Below, in pieces: positions 8,356 to 16,636 of a stretch of DNA of 51,692 bases; within the stretch, counting starts at the first letter, position 1, and every line of letters begins with the position of its first letter. The stretch lies in the NCBI RefSeq assembly GCF_003434055.1, contig NZ_QVEX01000026.1:1-51692 (forward strand), in the 5' to 3' direction. A model generated the notes under the pieces. The model did no database searches, was not told the origin of the DNA, and saw only the letters and a program-made list of their open reading frames with translations. The stretch is from Enterocloster aldenensis. Lineage in GTDB: Bacteria > Bacillota > Clostridia > Lachnospirales > Lachnospiraceae. Both the position numbers and the translations under genes were made by a program.

Positions 8356-8898
8356 TCACTTCTTTCCCTGTACATCCAAATCCACTTCCAGCGAATCCAG
8401 TATCTGGTCCATATCCTTCTTCACAACCTCATCAAAGCGCGTGGACCAGACCAGGGCCGCATATTCCCTGCCATACGCTTCGAACTCAATTGAGATTCCA
8501 TAATCCGGTCTTGATGAACCTGGATAAATGGTTTTTGTAATATATTTTGCATACTCTATACCATCCCTGGTGTATACCTGTTCATCCAGAGTGATTACCT
8601 GGCCTTTTTCCTCAGGGTCTTCCGGGGTGTCATCTGTCTTTTCAAAAAGGAAAACCATAATCCTGTCACCGATGGCATAAACCCCCTTTTTTACGCCGGG
8701 ATATTCCCCATCCGGTCCAAGCGCCCTCTTTCCAGGCGGCATCAGCATCGATACACCGGTATTGGAAATGGCATGTCTGCTCCAGCTGGATATGTTTTCA
8801 GGCTTATAATAACGTTCCGCCCCATGATACGTGATTCCTGCGCCTAATATCATTATAAAAACAGCTGCAATCCTGGAACATATCCTTTTCTTTGTCAT
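8356..8898 (-). CDS. Membrane-anchored protein of unknown function
   Basis: The ORF opens upstream with TTG 8949, but no ribosome site precedes it. ATG 8898 with GGAAG five bases upstream gives 180 residues starting MTKKRICSRIA, which places one signal-anchor helix (IAAVFIMILGAGITYHG) at the N-terminus. The rest is soluble and presumably outside the membrane, with acidic stretches (EKTDDTPEDPEEKGQ) and a C-terminus ending DQILDSLEVDLDVQGKK. I do not recognise the family. The fold looks like small lipoprotein-like or DUF-type stress proteins, but no function can be assigned. Confidence 0.7.
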   Translation of the reverse strand: MTKKRICSRIAAVFIMILGAGITYHGAERYYKPENISSWSRHAISNTGVSMLMPPGKRALGPDGEYPGVKKGVYAIGDRIMVFLFEKTDDTPEDPEEKGQVITLDEQVYTRDGIEYAKYITKTIYPGSSRPDYGISIEFEAYGREYAALVWSTRFDEVVKKDMDQILDSLEVDLDVQGKK

Positions 8899-8997
8899 CC
8901 TTACTTCCGGACAGGTCTCAGGCACTTCGGTCCCATCGGATGCAATCAAAAAAGAAAATACAGAAATAAACAGGTAGGGTATGATATATATTATTGT

Positions 8998-9348
8998 CTA
9001 AACAATAAAAAACATCCTCATGGGCCCATGCAGGACATCATCCGTGGTTCCTAAAAGCATTCCCAGCGGTATGCAGCCCACTATGCCCAGCGCGCCTATG
9101 ATAATGTATGAAAAGCATAATTTCCTGCTTTCAATCAGCAGCCTGTCCGGGACTCCTGCTAACATGATGAAAATAACGCCGCATGCCGAACCGCACCATA
9201 CCGGCTGTCCTCCAATCATTTCAAATGGATTAAAAGAACCGATTATTCCGATTGACCATTCCCAAAACAGCGAATACAGCACGGTTATGGATCCATATAT
9301 GTATAATGCCCTCTTTAAATACCTGATACGTTTTTCCAGCCTGCTCAT
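8998..9348 (-). CDS. Small membrane protein of unknown function
   Basis: ATG 9348 is preceded by AAGGGGAAAGGGT; a GTG at 9372 in the same frame is an alternative (GGGGG upstream). The product of 116 residues begins with a basic segment (SRLEKRIRYLKRA) and has about three to four hydrophobic helices, including GVIFIMLAGVPDRL and IIIGALGIVGCIPLGMLLG. No family is recognised. It may form a unit with the downstream membrane-anchored gene, 99 bases away and on the same strand. Confidence 0.65.
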   Translation of the reverse strand: MSRLEKRIRYLKRALYIYGSITVLYSLFWEWSIGIIGSFNPFEMIGGQPVWCGSACGVIFIMLAGVPDRLLIESRKLCFSYIIIGALGIVGCIPLGMLLGTTDDVLHGPMRMFFIV

Positions 9349-9475
9349 ACCCTTTCCCCTTTTTGATTCCACATCCCCCGTCTTCCATCGTTACCCATGC
9401 ATGATTCCGGTCAGCAGGTTTTATGGTTCACACATTTCCTGTCTGATGCTGATTCCCTGTATGGCCGGTTCATAT

Positions 9476-9518
9476 TGTGGATAAGTCTGTGGATGGTTTG
9501 TTAATTACATGTGGATAA
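9476..9518 (+). other. Cluster of DnaA-box-like sites
   Basis: Two perfect matches to the DnaA box in the TGTGGATAA orientation occur at 9476-9484 and 9510-9518, with a near match (TGTGGATGG) at 9488-9496. All three point the same way in a non-coding gap of about 180 bases. They could titrate or bind DnaA, but no replication genes are near and chance is possible. Confidence 0.4.
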
Positions 9519-9526
9519 GTTTACAA

Positions 9527-9709
9527 TCATTGATACGGCCCCTTTTCTATGGCTATCAGGATCAGGGCCACGTCCAGATTCACCTTTGCCTTCTCATTAC
9601 TGATAAATTTACCCCAGTCCGTCTCAGCGCTGTCCGGAAACAGTTCCATGGCTGTAAACATATCCTCAGCTGCCTTTGTTGACTGATATATGACATATGA
9701 TTCCCGCAT
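9527..9709 (-). CDS. Possible small protein (60 residues)
   Basis: An ORF of 60 residues starts with ATG 9709, with GGATGG a few bases upstream. The composition is protein-like (TKAAEDMFTAMELFPDSAE, then NLDVALILIAIEKGPYQ) and mostly helical, with no membrane segment or known motif. It ends just before the DnaA-box-like cluster. No homologue is recognised, so it is listed as a weak candidate. Confidence 0.4.
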   Translation of the reverse strand: MRESYVIYQSTKAAEDMFTAMELFPDSAETDWGKFISNEKAKVNLDVALILIAIEKGPYQ

Positions 9710-9833
9710 CTTACCATCCCCATATAGAATTTTTATACACCCGCATACATTTCCATATCATTCTAAAATCCCAACCATTGGAAATCAATCGGATATTTGC
9801 GCACATATGCACATAGCATGGACTTTCAGGGTA

Positions 9834-9878
9834 TAAAAACAGCAGCCCCTGGAGGTAATGCCCCCCGAAAGGCTGCTT
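9834..9878 (-). terminator. Terminator of bcp
   Basis: On the minus strand AGCAGCC and GGCTGCT arms enclose a G-rich loop and are followed by GTTTTTAT. It lies about 40 bases beyond the bcp stop. The remaining non-coding sequence from 9710 to 9833 shows nothing else I can support. Confidence 0.75.
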
Positions 9879-9915
9879 CAGACACAGCTGACGGAAAGCA
9901 ATTTTCAAACTAATC

Positions 9916-10389
9916 CTAAGCTTCCCGCGCTGTCCCGTCCAGATAATCCAGGATTTCCTGGGCATTTGTATCTGGCTTTGCCTTTTCAAACACCTTTTCA
10001 ATCACGCCATCCTCATCAATCACATATGTGCTTCTGACCACACCCATGGATACCTTTCCATAAAGTTTCTTTTCCTTCCACACATCATAAGCCTGGATGG
10101 CTGTCAGTTCCGGGTCCGACAGGAGGATGAAGGGCAGGCCATATTTGGCTGCAAAGCCTGCATGGGATTTCCCGCTGTCCCTGCTCACCCCTATAACCTC
10201 CACATTCCTCTCCTTAAACCCGGCATAAGCACCTGCAAACGCACAGGCCTGCCTGGTGCACCCCGGCGTATTATCCTTCGGATAAAAATACAGCACCACC
10301 TTCTTACCTCTAAATGAGGACAGGGCAACTTCCTTCCCATCTTTATCCTTAAGTGTAAAATCCGGCGCCTTTACTCCAACTTCAAGCAT
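9916..10389 (-). CDS. bcp: Thioredoxin-dependent thiol peroxidase (Bcp-type peroxiredoxin)
   Basis: A 157-residue AhpC/TSA-family protein that reduces hydroperoxides using thioredoxin. The N-terminal VGVKAPDFTLKDKDG is typical, and the peroxidatic cysteine is in YPKDNTPGCTRQACAF (about residue 45), followed five residues later by a second cysteine, the usual Bcp resolving partner. The later motif VISRDS-like GVSRDSGKSH is also present. Length matches the family. GTAGGAGGAAAGAC precedes the ATG. It is a single gene with its own terminator and helps handle oxidative stress in an anaerobe. Confidence 0.95.
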   Translation of the reverse strand: MLEVGVKAPDFTLKDKDGKEVALSSFRGKKVVLYFYPKDNTPGCTRQACAFAGAYAGFKERNVEVIGVSRDSGKSHAGFAAKYGLPFILLSDPELTAIQAYDVWKEKKLYGKVSMGVVRSTYVIDEDGVIEKVFEKAKPDTNAQEILDYLDGTAREA

Positions 10390-10490
10390 GTCTTTCCTCC
10401 TACTGCACTTTGTGTCCTATATGCAATCCACATATAAATCCATATTATTCCCTTGCCCTCCAGTTGTCAAGGCAGAATATAGGTCCGGAT

Positions 10491-10530
10491 AAAAACAGGC
10501 AGCCCGGTCCAGGACACCGGAACTGCCTAT
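10491..10530 (-). terminator. Terminator of the fru operon
   Basis: On the minus strand GGCAGT(T)CCGG and CCGGGCTGCC arms are followed by TGTTTTTATCC. It lies 19 bases after the fruA stop. Confidence 0.8.
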
Positions 10531-10548
10531 TAACTCTAATACTCCCCT

Positions 10549-12558
10549 TTATTCATTTACATTCTTCTTAAGAAATCCAAGGATAACGCAGCCCACGGCC
10601 GCCCCCGCCACAATGGCCGCCAGGTACATGAACGGATTGCCGATGGTCGGCAGTACGAAAATGCCGCCATGAGGGGCGCGCAGTGTGCATCCAAATGCCA
10701 TGGAAAGTCCGCCCGCCAGGGCAGAGCCGATGATACAGGACGGAATGACGCGCAGCGGGTCCTGTGCGGCAAAGGGAATGGCTCCCTCCGTTATGAAGGA
10801 CAGTCCCATGACATAGTTTACAATGCCGGACTGACGGTCCTTTGCAGTGAATTTCTTTTTAAAGAAAGTGGTGCACAGTGCGATTGCAATGGGCGGAACC
10901 ATTCCGCCTGCCATGACGGCCGCCATGACTTCGAAGTTGCCCTCTGCCAGCTGGGCGGTTCCGAACACGTAGGCCGCCTTGTTAAATGGTCCCCCCATAT
11001 CAATGGACATCATGCCGCCCAGTACCATGCCAAGCACAACCCTGCTGGCGCCGCCCATGCCGCCCAGGAAATGGGTCAGCCCGTCATTTATCATTCCCAT
11101 ATAAGGGTTTATGAAGGTGGTGACAACGGCTGCCAGGAATATCCCGATTACCGGGTACAGAAGCACCGGTTTGATTCCTTCCAGGGATTTTGGCAGTTTT
11201 GAAAACAGCTTTCTCAGGCCAACCACGATATATCCGCTTACAAAGCCCGCGAACAGCGCTCCCAGGAATCCTGCGTTCACATCCCCGCCGGCCGGGTTTG
11301 CAAAGGTGGCGCCCATCTTTGCAATCATGCCGGCCACGAGGCCCACTGCCAGTCCCGGCCGGTCGGCAATACTCATGGCAATGAACCCGGCCAGGATGGG
11401 AAGCATCATGCCAAAGGCCTGCTCTCCAATGGTCTTAAGGTATGCTGCCAAAGGCGTGTTCTTACCAAAGTTGGAAGGATTAATGGAGTAGTCATCAAAA
11501 AGGAATGCCAGTGCAATGAGGATGCCGCCTCCGATTACAAATGGAAGCATATGGGATACGCCATTCATCAGATGCTTGTAAATGGTACGCCCCATGCTGT
11601 CATTGCCGCTGTCCGGCAATCCCCCTTCTGAACCGGTATGGCGGTAAACCGGAACCGTTCCGCTCACAGCCCTGTTAACCAGCTCCTCCGCCTTGTGGAT
11701 ACCGTCGGCAACCGGAACCATGATAACCGGCTTCCCGTCAAACCGGGCCATCTCCACGTTCTTGTCTGCCGCAATGATAATAGCATCAGCCGCAGCTATC
11801 TCTTCCCTTGTGAGCACATTCTGGGCGCCGCCGGAGCCGTCGGTCTCAGCCTTCAGCGCAATCCCCAGCTTCTTACCCGTGTTCTCCAGGTTCTCGGCAG
11901 CCATATAGGTGTGGGCAATGCCGGTAGGGCAGGCAGTGACCGCAAGCACGCGGTAGCCGCCAGACGCCCTGCCATTTCCGCCCTGTTTGCCGGACGCCAC
12001 GACATCTCCGGCCGGACCGCCATCCGCCTCACCGTCCCTGTCCAGATCAGCAAAAGCCCGGTCATCCTCCCTGGTCTCCCCTCCCTCCGGAGCGCCAAAG
12101 CGTGCAACCTCTGCCTCGTCAATGATCTTCAGGAATTCATCCTTATCCTTTGCCTTTATCAGATTCTCCTTAAACCCCGGATTCATCAGAAGGGTGGACA
12201 GGCGGGACAATGCCTCCAGGTGTACGTCCGCTCCGCCGGCCGGGGCCGCAATCATGAACAGCAGATGGGCCAGGGAACCGTCAAATGCCTCATAGTCCAC
12301 CCCCTCCTTCACCACCATGGCTGCCAGCCCGGGTTCCTTTACCGCTTCCACCTTTGCATGGGGGATGGCAATCCCTTCGCCGATTGCAGTACTGCCAAGG
12401 GCTTCCCTGGCCAGGATCCCTTCTTTATATCCGGCCTTGTCATTCAGGCGTCCGCCTGCATCCATAAGGGATACCAGCTTATCAATGGCCTCTTCCTTGG
12501 AATCAGCCGCAACATCCAGTTCAATACTTTCTCTTTTTAATAATTCCGTTATGCGCAT
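10549..12558 (-). CDS. fruA: Fructose-specific PTS transporter EIIABC
   Basis: The start is ATG 12558 with AGGAGGGG upstream; the open frame continues to 12630 only by reading into the fruK end. The 669-residue protein has three domains. EIIA-Fru (about 1-150) carries the phosphorylated His67 in EGIAIPHAK. After an acidic, Gly-rich linker (about 155-200) comes EIIB-Fru, with Cys210 in VTACPTGIAHTYMAAE. EIIC-Fru (about 330-669) has about ten membrane helices. It imports fructose with phosphorylation at C1. It follows fruK by 22 bases in one operon, giving fructose-1-P for FruK. Confidence 0.95.
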   Translation of the reverse strand: MRITELLKRESIELDVAADSKEEAIDKLVSLMDAGGRLNDKAGYKEGILAREALGSTAIGEGIAIPHAKVEAVKEPGLAAMVVKEGVDYEAFDGSLAHLLFMIAAPAGGADVHLEALSRLSTLLMNPGFKENLIKAKDKDEFLKIIDEAEVARFGAPEGGETREDDRAFADLDRDGEADGGPAGDVVASGKQGGNGRASGGYRVLAVTACPTGIAHTYMAAENLENTGKKLGIALKAETDGSGGAQNVLTREEIAAADAIIIAADKNVEMARFDGKPVIMVPVADGIHKAEELVNRAVSGTVPVYRHTGSEGGLPDSGNDSMGRTIYKHLMNGVSHMLPFVIGGGILIALAFLFDDYSINPSNFGKNTPLAAYLKTIGEQAFGMMLPILAGFIAMSIADRPGLAVGLVAGMIAKMGATFANPAGGDVNAGFLGALFAGFVSGYIVVGLRKLFSKLPKSLEGIKPVLLYPVIGIFLAAVVTTFINPYMGMINDGLTHFLGGMGGASRVVLGMVLGGMMSIDMGGPFNKAAYVFGTAQLAEGNFEVMAAVMAGGMVPPIAIALCTTFFKKKFTAKDRQSGIVNYVMGLSFITEGAIPFAAQDPLRVIPSCIIGSALAGGLSMAFGCTLRAPHGGIFVLPTIGNPFMYLAAIVAGAAVGCVILGFLKKNVNE

Positions 12559-12580
12559 ACAACTCGCCCCTCCTGTTTCA

Positions 12581-13483
12581 TTAAAGTGTTTCCATGAGTT
12601 CCATGATATCCTGCTTTGTTCCGATTCCATCTGAAAATGCCGTCGCTCCGCCGCATGCAGTGCCCAGCTTCAGGGCATATCTGCAATCGCCTGTTTCCAG
12701 GTACCCGGCAATGAACCCGGCCACCATGGAATCCCCGGCCCCCACTGAGTTCCTGACCGTCCCCCTGGCAACGCCTTGTCTGTAAATACTGCCATCCTCC
12801 GCCACAAGGATTGCCCCGTCCTTTGCCATGGATACCAGTACGTTGACCGCTCCCATTTCCCGGAGCTTTCCTGCATAGGCTGCAATGTCCTCATCCGTGG
12901 CAGCCGTGACACCGAACATCTGCCCCAGTTCATGGTTATTGGGCTTGATCAGGAATGGATGGTATTTCAGGACATTCAGCAAAAGGTCCTTTTCCGCATC
13001 CACAACAATCCGGATTCCCCGGCCGTCAAGCATCTCCATGATGCGCTCGTAGATATCCTCGTCAACGCAGGCCGGAATGCTTCCGGAAAGCACCAGGACA
13101 TCCCCCTGTTCCAGATGGGACAGCTTTTCAAAAAGCGCCTTTACATCCCCGGCCGTTATCTCAGGGCCCATGCCGTTGATTTCGCTTTCTTCATCTGATT
13201 TCAGTTTCACGTTTATCCGGGACATCCCCTTTTCTGCCTTAATGAAGTCCGATTGAAAGCCAAGCTTCTTAACGCCCCGTTCAATCTCATCCCCGGTGAA
13301 TCCCGCCACAAACCCCAGTGCCGTGCTCTGATACCCCAGATTGGCCAGAAGGGCTGATACATTGATTCCCTTGCCTCCATAAAAGATGTTTTCCCTGATT
13401 GTCCGGTTGACCCTTCCCGGTGTGAAATGATTTACGGTTACCACATAATCCAGTGCCGGATTGAACGTTACTGTGTAAATCAT
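12581..13483 (-). CDS. fruK: 1-phosphofructokinase
   Basis: This 300-residue PfkB-family kinase phosphorylates fructose-1-phosphate to fructose-1,6-bisphosphate. The family signatures are present: GGKGINVSALLANLG near residues 37-51 and GAGDSMVAGFIAGYLE near 249-264, the latter with the catalytic Asp. The N-terminus MIYTVTFNPALDYVV is typical of FruK/LacC. It is the first gene of the fru operon, directly downstream of a strong promoter, and is followed by fruA. A regulator of the RpiR type lies just upstream rather than the more common DeoR-type FruR. Confidence 0.95.
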   Translation of the reverse strand: MIYTVTFNPALDYVVTVNHFTPGRVNRTIRENIFYGGKGINVSALLANLGYQSTALGFVAGFTGDEIERGVKKLGFQSDFIKAEKGMSRINVKLKSDEESEINGMGPEITAGDVKALFEKLSHLEQGDVLVLSGSIPACVDEDIYERIMEMLDGRGIRIVVDAEKDLLLNVLKYHPFLIKPNNHELGQMFGVTAATDEDIAAYAGKLREMGAVNVLVSMAKDGAILVAEDGSIYRQGVARGTVRNSVGAGDSMVAGFIAGYLETGDCRYALKLGTACGGATAFSDGIGTKQDIMELMETL

Positions 13484-13531
13484 ATATCACTTACCTCTCT
13501 TTTCATGAAAATTATTTTCTTTGTTACCTTT

Positions 13532-13588
13532 ATCATAATACGATATCGTTTTTTCGTCAATAGTTATTCATAAGAAAATATGTTTCTT
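13532..13588 (-). promoter_or_regulatory. fru operon promoter with two palindromes
   Basis: On the minus strand TTGACG (13555-13560), a 17-base spacer and TATGAT (13532-13537) form a near-consensus promoter about 50 bases before fruK. The spacer contains the perfect palindrome ACGATATCGT (13540-13549). Just upstream of the -35 box lies AAGAAA-N5-TTTCTT (13572-13588). Either could be an operator for the neighbouring RpiR-type regulator. Confidence 0.75.
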
Positions 13589-13610
13589 CTCGTTTTTCAT
13601 CACAATATAC

Positions 13611-13652
13611 AAACAGGCAGCCTATTCATGTAAAAAGCCGCCTGTTTTTTGT
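13611..13652. terminator. Hairpin between the RpiR-type gene and fruK
   Basis: ACAGGC(A)GC and GC(C)GCCTGT arms enclose a 14-base loop, with a T-run on the plus strand and a weaker T-stretch on the minus strand. It probably ends the minus-strand regulator transcript before the fru promoter. Confidence 0.6.
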
Positions 13653-13698
13653 GCATTTTTTCTATTTTCTCTTCTGTGAATTTACGATTATTCCCAAA

Positions 13699-14553
13699 TC
13701 ACTTTTTATCCGGTGATATGGCATTTTCATGGCGGCGTATATGGTCCACCGCATCTGTCTTTCCTGCCATCAAAAGCAGGTACAGTATCTCCACCACCGC
13801 TGTGGCCGTTACCCTTGAGAACCAGAACTCCTCTGTCAGAAGCTTTTCCCTGGTGGCAGTGACAATCCGGTAATCTGATATGGCTGCCAGGGGTGAACTG
13901 CTGTTGTTGGTAATCAGTATGACCGTGCACCCGTTCTCCTTCGCCCCCTGTGCCAGGGTCATGAGACGCTTGGATGAGCCGGAATTGGATATGATGAGGA
14001 TTACATCCTCTGGCCCCAGATTAAAGGTATAGGCGGTCTGGCTCTCCCATATATCCCCTGCCACCGCCGCAATCCCCAGCTGGTTCAGCTTAAATGCGCC
14101 GTCCAGGGCAACGGGAATGGTATTTCCCACTGCCGCAAGCTGTACCATACGTGCGTGTTCCAGCTTGTGAAGGATCTGCTCCAGGTTCTCCGGATCCATC
14201 ATGTTCACTGTCTCGGTCAGTTCCGCCACCTTATTGGCAAGGATGTTCTGCAAAGACTGGGACAGGTCATGCCTGTCTATGTCATTGGAAACATTGACGT
14301 CACCACGTTCTTCCTCCAGCACCTCCCTGGCCAGGGCCAGCTTCAGGCTGTGGAACCCCTTAAACCCGCACCGCCTGCAAAAACGCGACACCGTGGCGTC
14401 GCTGGTACCGCTGGCCTTGGCCAGTTCCCCCACCGTCATATCCACCACTTCCGCCTTATGCTCCATCATATAATCCGCTATCTTTTTTTCTGCTTCAAAA
14501 AATCCGTCATAGGAGGAGCAGATGACTCCCAGCGCGCTTCGTGTCTCTCCCAT
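13699..14553 (-). CDS. MurR/RpiR-family transcriptional regulator
   Basis: A 284-residue two-domain regulator. The N-terminal HTH_6 domain (about 1-80) has EKKIADYMMEHKAEVVDMTV and the recognition region ASGTSDATVSRFCRRCGF. The C-terminal SIS sugar-phosphate-binding domain (about 115-265) has the signature IISNSGSSKRLMTLAQGAKENG. SIS domains of this family sense phosphosugars. Its location immediately upstream of fruK-fruA, and palindromes in the fru promoter, suggest it controls fructose uptake. This is inference from context; the family also controls other sugar and amino-sugar genes. Confidence 0.9.
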   Translation of the reverse strand: MGETRSALGVICSSYDGFFEAEKKIADYMMEHKAEVVDMTVGELAKASGTSDATVSRFCRRCGFKGFHSLKLALAREVLEEERGDVNVSNDIDRHDLSQSLQNILANKVAELTETVNMMDPENLEQILHKLEHARMVQLAAVGNTIPVALDGAFKLNQLGIAAVAGDIWESQTAYTFNLGPEDVILIISNSGSSKRLMTLAQGAKENGCTVILITNNSSSPLAAISDYRIVTATREKLLTEEFWFSRVTATAVVEILYLLLMAGKTDAVDHIRRHENAISPDKK

Positions 14554-14685
14554 ATCACATTCCGTCCATTCTGTGTAAATTTATTTCATAGATTAAATAT
14601 AGCACATAAAATTTAAAATTAAAAGCTGTTTATGGGCATATATTATAAAGCTTTCTAAAGGTTTATTAACTTTTTTGGAAGCCCC

Positions 14686-14714
14686 TTGTAATTCTAATTT
14701 CAGTGTGCTATAAT
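14686..14714 (+). promoter_or_regulatory. Promoter of the PAP2-family gene
   Basis: TTGTAA (14686-14691), 17 bases, TATAAT (14709-14714), followed about 80 bases later by the ATG. The intervening leader is AT-rich without an obvious hairpin. Confidence 0.65.
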
Positions 14715-14796
14715 CTCAGAACGTTGAGATATTTTTAACACTTTCTTTACATTTTTGTGATATTTATTTTTTCAAACAGAGAAAGAGGCTGATACT

Positions 14797-15462
14797 ATGA
14801 ACAGTATAAAAGCATTTCTTTACAAGTACAGGCACGCGTGGATATTGTCCTACTCATTCATCTATATCCCCTGGTTCTGTTACCTGGAAAAGGCAGTCAC
14901 CCGCAACTATCATGTCATGCATGTGGCACTGGACGACTTCATTCCATTTAACGAATATTTTATTGTTCCCTATATGATGTGGTTTTTATACGTGGCAGGC
15001 GCCATTCTTTATTTCCTGCTGACCAGCAAGGAGGATTTTTACAGGATCTGCACCTTCCTGTTCTCAGGAATGACCATCAGCCTGATCATCTGCACCTTTT
15101 TCCGCAATGGCACGGACTTCAGGCCCGCGCTGGATCCTGGAAAGAATGTGTTTACCAGCATGGTGGCCGCCCTTTACAGGACCGATACGCCAACCAATGT
15201 GTTCCCAAGCATACATGTGTACAACTCCATCGGCACCCACATCGCCATCATGAAGAGCGCGGCGCTGAGGAAGCACCGGCTGGTGCGGGCCGGTTCCGGC
15301 ATACTGATGGTGTCCATCTGCCTGTCCACCGTGTTCTTAAAACAGCACTCCGTCATTGATATGATAGGGGCAGCCATCATGGCTTATGTGATTTACGGGA
15401 TTGTCTATGGATATAACTGGTCCGCAGAGGATAAGAAGGTCAGGGAGAAGGCACTGAGCTGA
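14797..15462 (+). CDS. PAP2-family membrane phosphatase
   Basis: A 221-residue protein with about six membrane helices. The phosphatidic-acid-phosphatase motifs are recognisable: a C1-like region NGTDFRPAL, C2 as FPSIHVYNS with the catalytic His, and C3 as STVFLKQHSVIDMIGA with the second His and Asp. Such enzymes dephosphorylate lipid phosphates, for example phosphatidate or undecaprenyl pyrophosphate; which one cannot be told. The gene has its own promoter and strong terminator. AAAGAGG lies about nine bases before the start. Confidence 0.88.
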   Translation: MNSIKAFLYKYRHAWILSYSFIYIPWFCYLEKAVTRNYHVMHVALDDFIPFNEYFIVPYMMWFLYVAGAILYFLLTSKEDFYRICTFLFSGMTISLIICTFFRNGTDFRPALDPGKNVFTSMVAALYRTDTPTNVFPSIHVYNSIGTHIAIMKSAALRKHRLVRAGSGILMVSICLSTVFLKQHSVIDMIGAAIMAYVIYGIVYGYNWSAEDKKVREKALS

Positions 15463-15470
15463 CAATACAA

Positions 15471-15518
15471 AGGGATGCTGAAAAACCAAGGCACATCAGT
15501 TTTTCAGCATCCCTTTTT
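15471..15518 (+). terminator. Terminator of the PAP2-family gene
   Basis: A 15-bp perfect stem (GGGATGCTGAAAAAC with its complement) is followed by a T-run in CCCTTTTTCC, starting eight bases after the stop. Reading from the minus strand the arm is followed by TTTG, so it may also help end the glycosyltransferase transcript. Confidence 0.88.
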
Positions 15519-15526
15519 CCGTTCAT

Positions 15527-15558
15527 GGACAGCCGGCCCCAATCAAGGCCGGCTGTCC
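15527..15558. other. 12-bp perfect stem-loop between convergent genes
   Basis: GGACAGCCGGCC and GGCCGGCTGTCC enclose an eight-base loop. There is no T-run on either side, so it is not a classical terminator by itself. It sits seven bases beyond the glycosyltransferase stop and may act as a 3' stabilising hairpin. Confidence 0.6.
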
Positions 15559-15564
15559 GTTCAA

Positions 15565-16584
15565 TCAGTTAAACCCATAAAATTTCTGTGTAATCTTATA
15601 CCCAAGGATCAGAAGCTTCCGCCCGCCTTTACCCGGAAGGTTGCAGCCCTGCCCCAAAAACCCCAGGCGCATGCGCAGGTACAGCGGCAGGTTCATTTTC
15701 TTCAGGTACTGCCATAGTTCCTTTTTCTTCTCCAGATTCTCCTCTGTCCCTGACTTAATGGCCAGGACCGAGGACACGGTCATCATGATTTCCAGATACT
15801 GGGTCATATAATGGCGCAGCTTCCTGCTGCTGATTTTCATCACATCGTAGTATCCCAGCATCAGCTTGGTCACAAGAAGCTGCTGGTCAATCCTCCCGAT
15901 CATCACCGTCTCATTCACGGACTGGTCCTGTCTTCCGATAAAATACCGGTAGAAATTCACATCCAGATAATAAATATGTTTCACATGAGGCAATGGCTGG
16001 TACACGAAAATGTTGTCCACATAAAATGTATGCTTTGGCAGTTCCAGTCCGCACTGCCTTAAAAGCCCTGTCCTGTATATGACGGAATGCATCAGTATGT
16101 ACTGGCCTGTCATGAAGAATTTAACGTCATCCCATCCAAAGACCTTCTCCTTTGGAAACGCGGTGTTGTACTTCATGACCTTCTTGCGTTTTGCCCCCTG
16201 TTTCTCATACACAAAGTTGGTAACCAGCATGTCCAGGGTCTCTTCCCCGTACACAAAACGGCGCAGGGTTTCAAGTACTTCCTGAAAGGCCTCCTCATTC
16301 ACCCAGTCATCGCTGTCCACCACCTTAAAAAAGATTCCGGTGGCATTCCTAAGACCGGTATTCACTGCCTCGCCATGCCCCCCGTTCTCCTGGTGGATTG
16401 CCCGGCAGATGGTCGGGTATCTCCCCGCATATTCATCCGCAATCTCTGCTGTCCTGTCCTTGGCAGAGCCATCATCCACAATGATGATCTCCACCTCCTC
16501 CCCGCCCGTAAGCAGGGTATTGATACAATGTTCCATATAACTCTCCGAGTTATAGCAGGGTATTGCCACGGATAATAACTTCAC
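15565..16584 (-). CDS. Glycosyltransferase family 2
   Basis: A 339-residue GT-A fold enzyme. Its N-terminal part has the typical LLSVAIPCYNSESYMEHCI, EIIIVDDGSAKDRT and the metal-binding FFKVVDSDDWV (DxD-like, near residue 92). No membrane helix is present, so it is cytosolic or peripheral. It transfers a sugar from a nucleotide donor; donor and acceptor are unknown. The start is GTG 16584, preceded by GAGGAGGAG. It is a single gene, next to a CPBP-type gene on the same strand. Related stand-alone enzymes are common in Lachnospiraceae envelope glycan synthesis. Confidence 0.9.
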   Translation of the reverse strand: MKLLSVAIPCYNSESYMEHCINTLLTGGEEVEIIIVDDGSAKDRTAEIADEYAGRYPTICRAIHQENGGHGEAVNTGLRNATGIFFKVVDSDDWVNEEAFQEVLETLRRFVYGEETLDMLVTNFVYEKQGAKRKKVMKYNTAFPKEKVFGWDDVKFFMTGQYILMHSVIYRTGLLRQCGLELPKHTFYVDNIFVYQPLPHVKHIYYLDVNFYRYFIGRQDQSVNETVMIGRIDQQLLVTKLMLGYYDVMKISSRKLRHYMTQYLEIMMTVSSVLAIKSGTEENLEKKKELWQYLKKMNLPLYLRMRLGFLGQGCNLPGKGGRKLLILGYKITQKFYGFN

Positions 16585-16636
16585 TTTTTCTCCTCCTCAT
16601 CACAAGCAATCAGCGCCTTTCCTTCCGGCGCCTTCT

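Noticed and set aside
9711..10001. ORF overlapping the end of bcp
   Set aside because: It is in another frame across bcp and its terminator and has no protein-like features.
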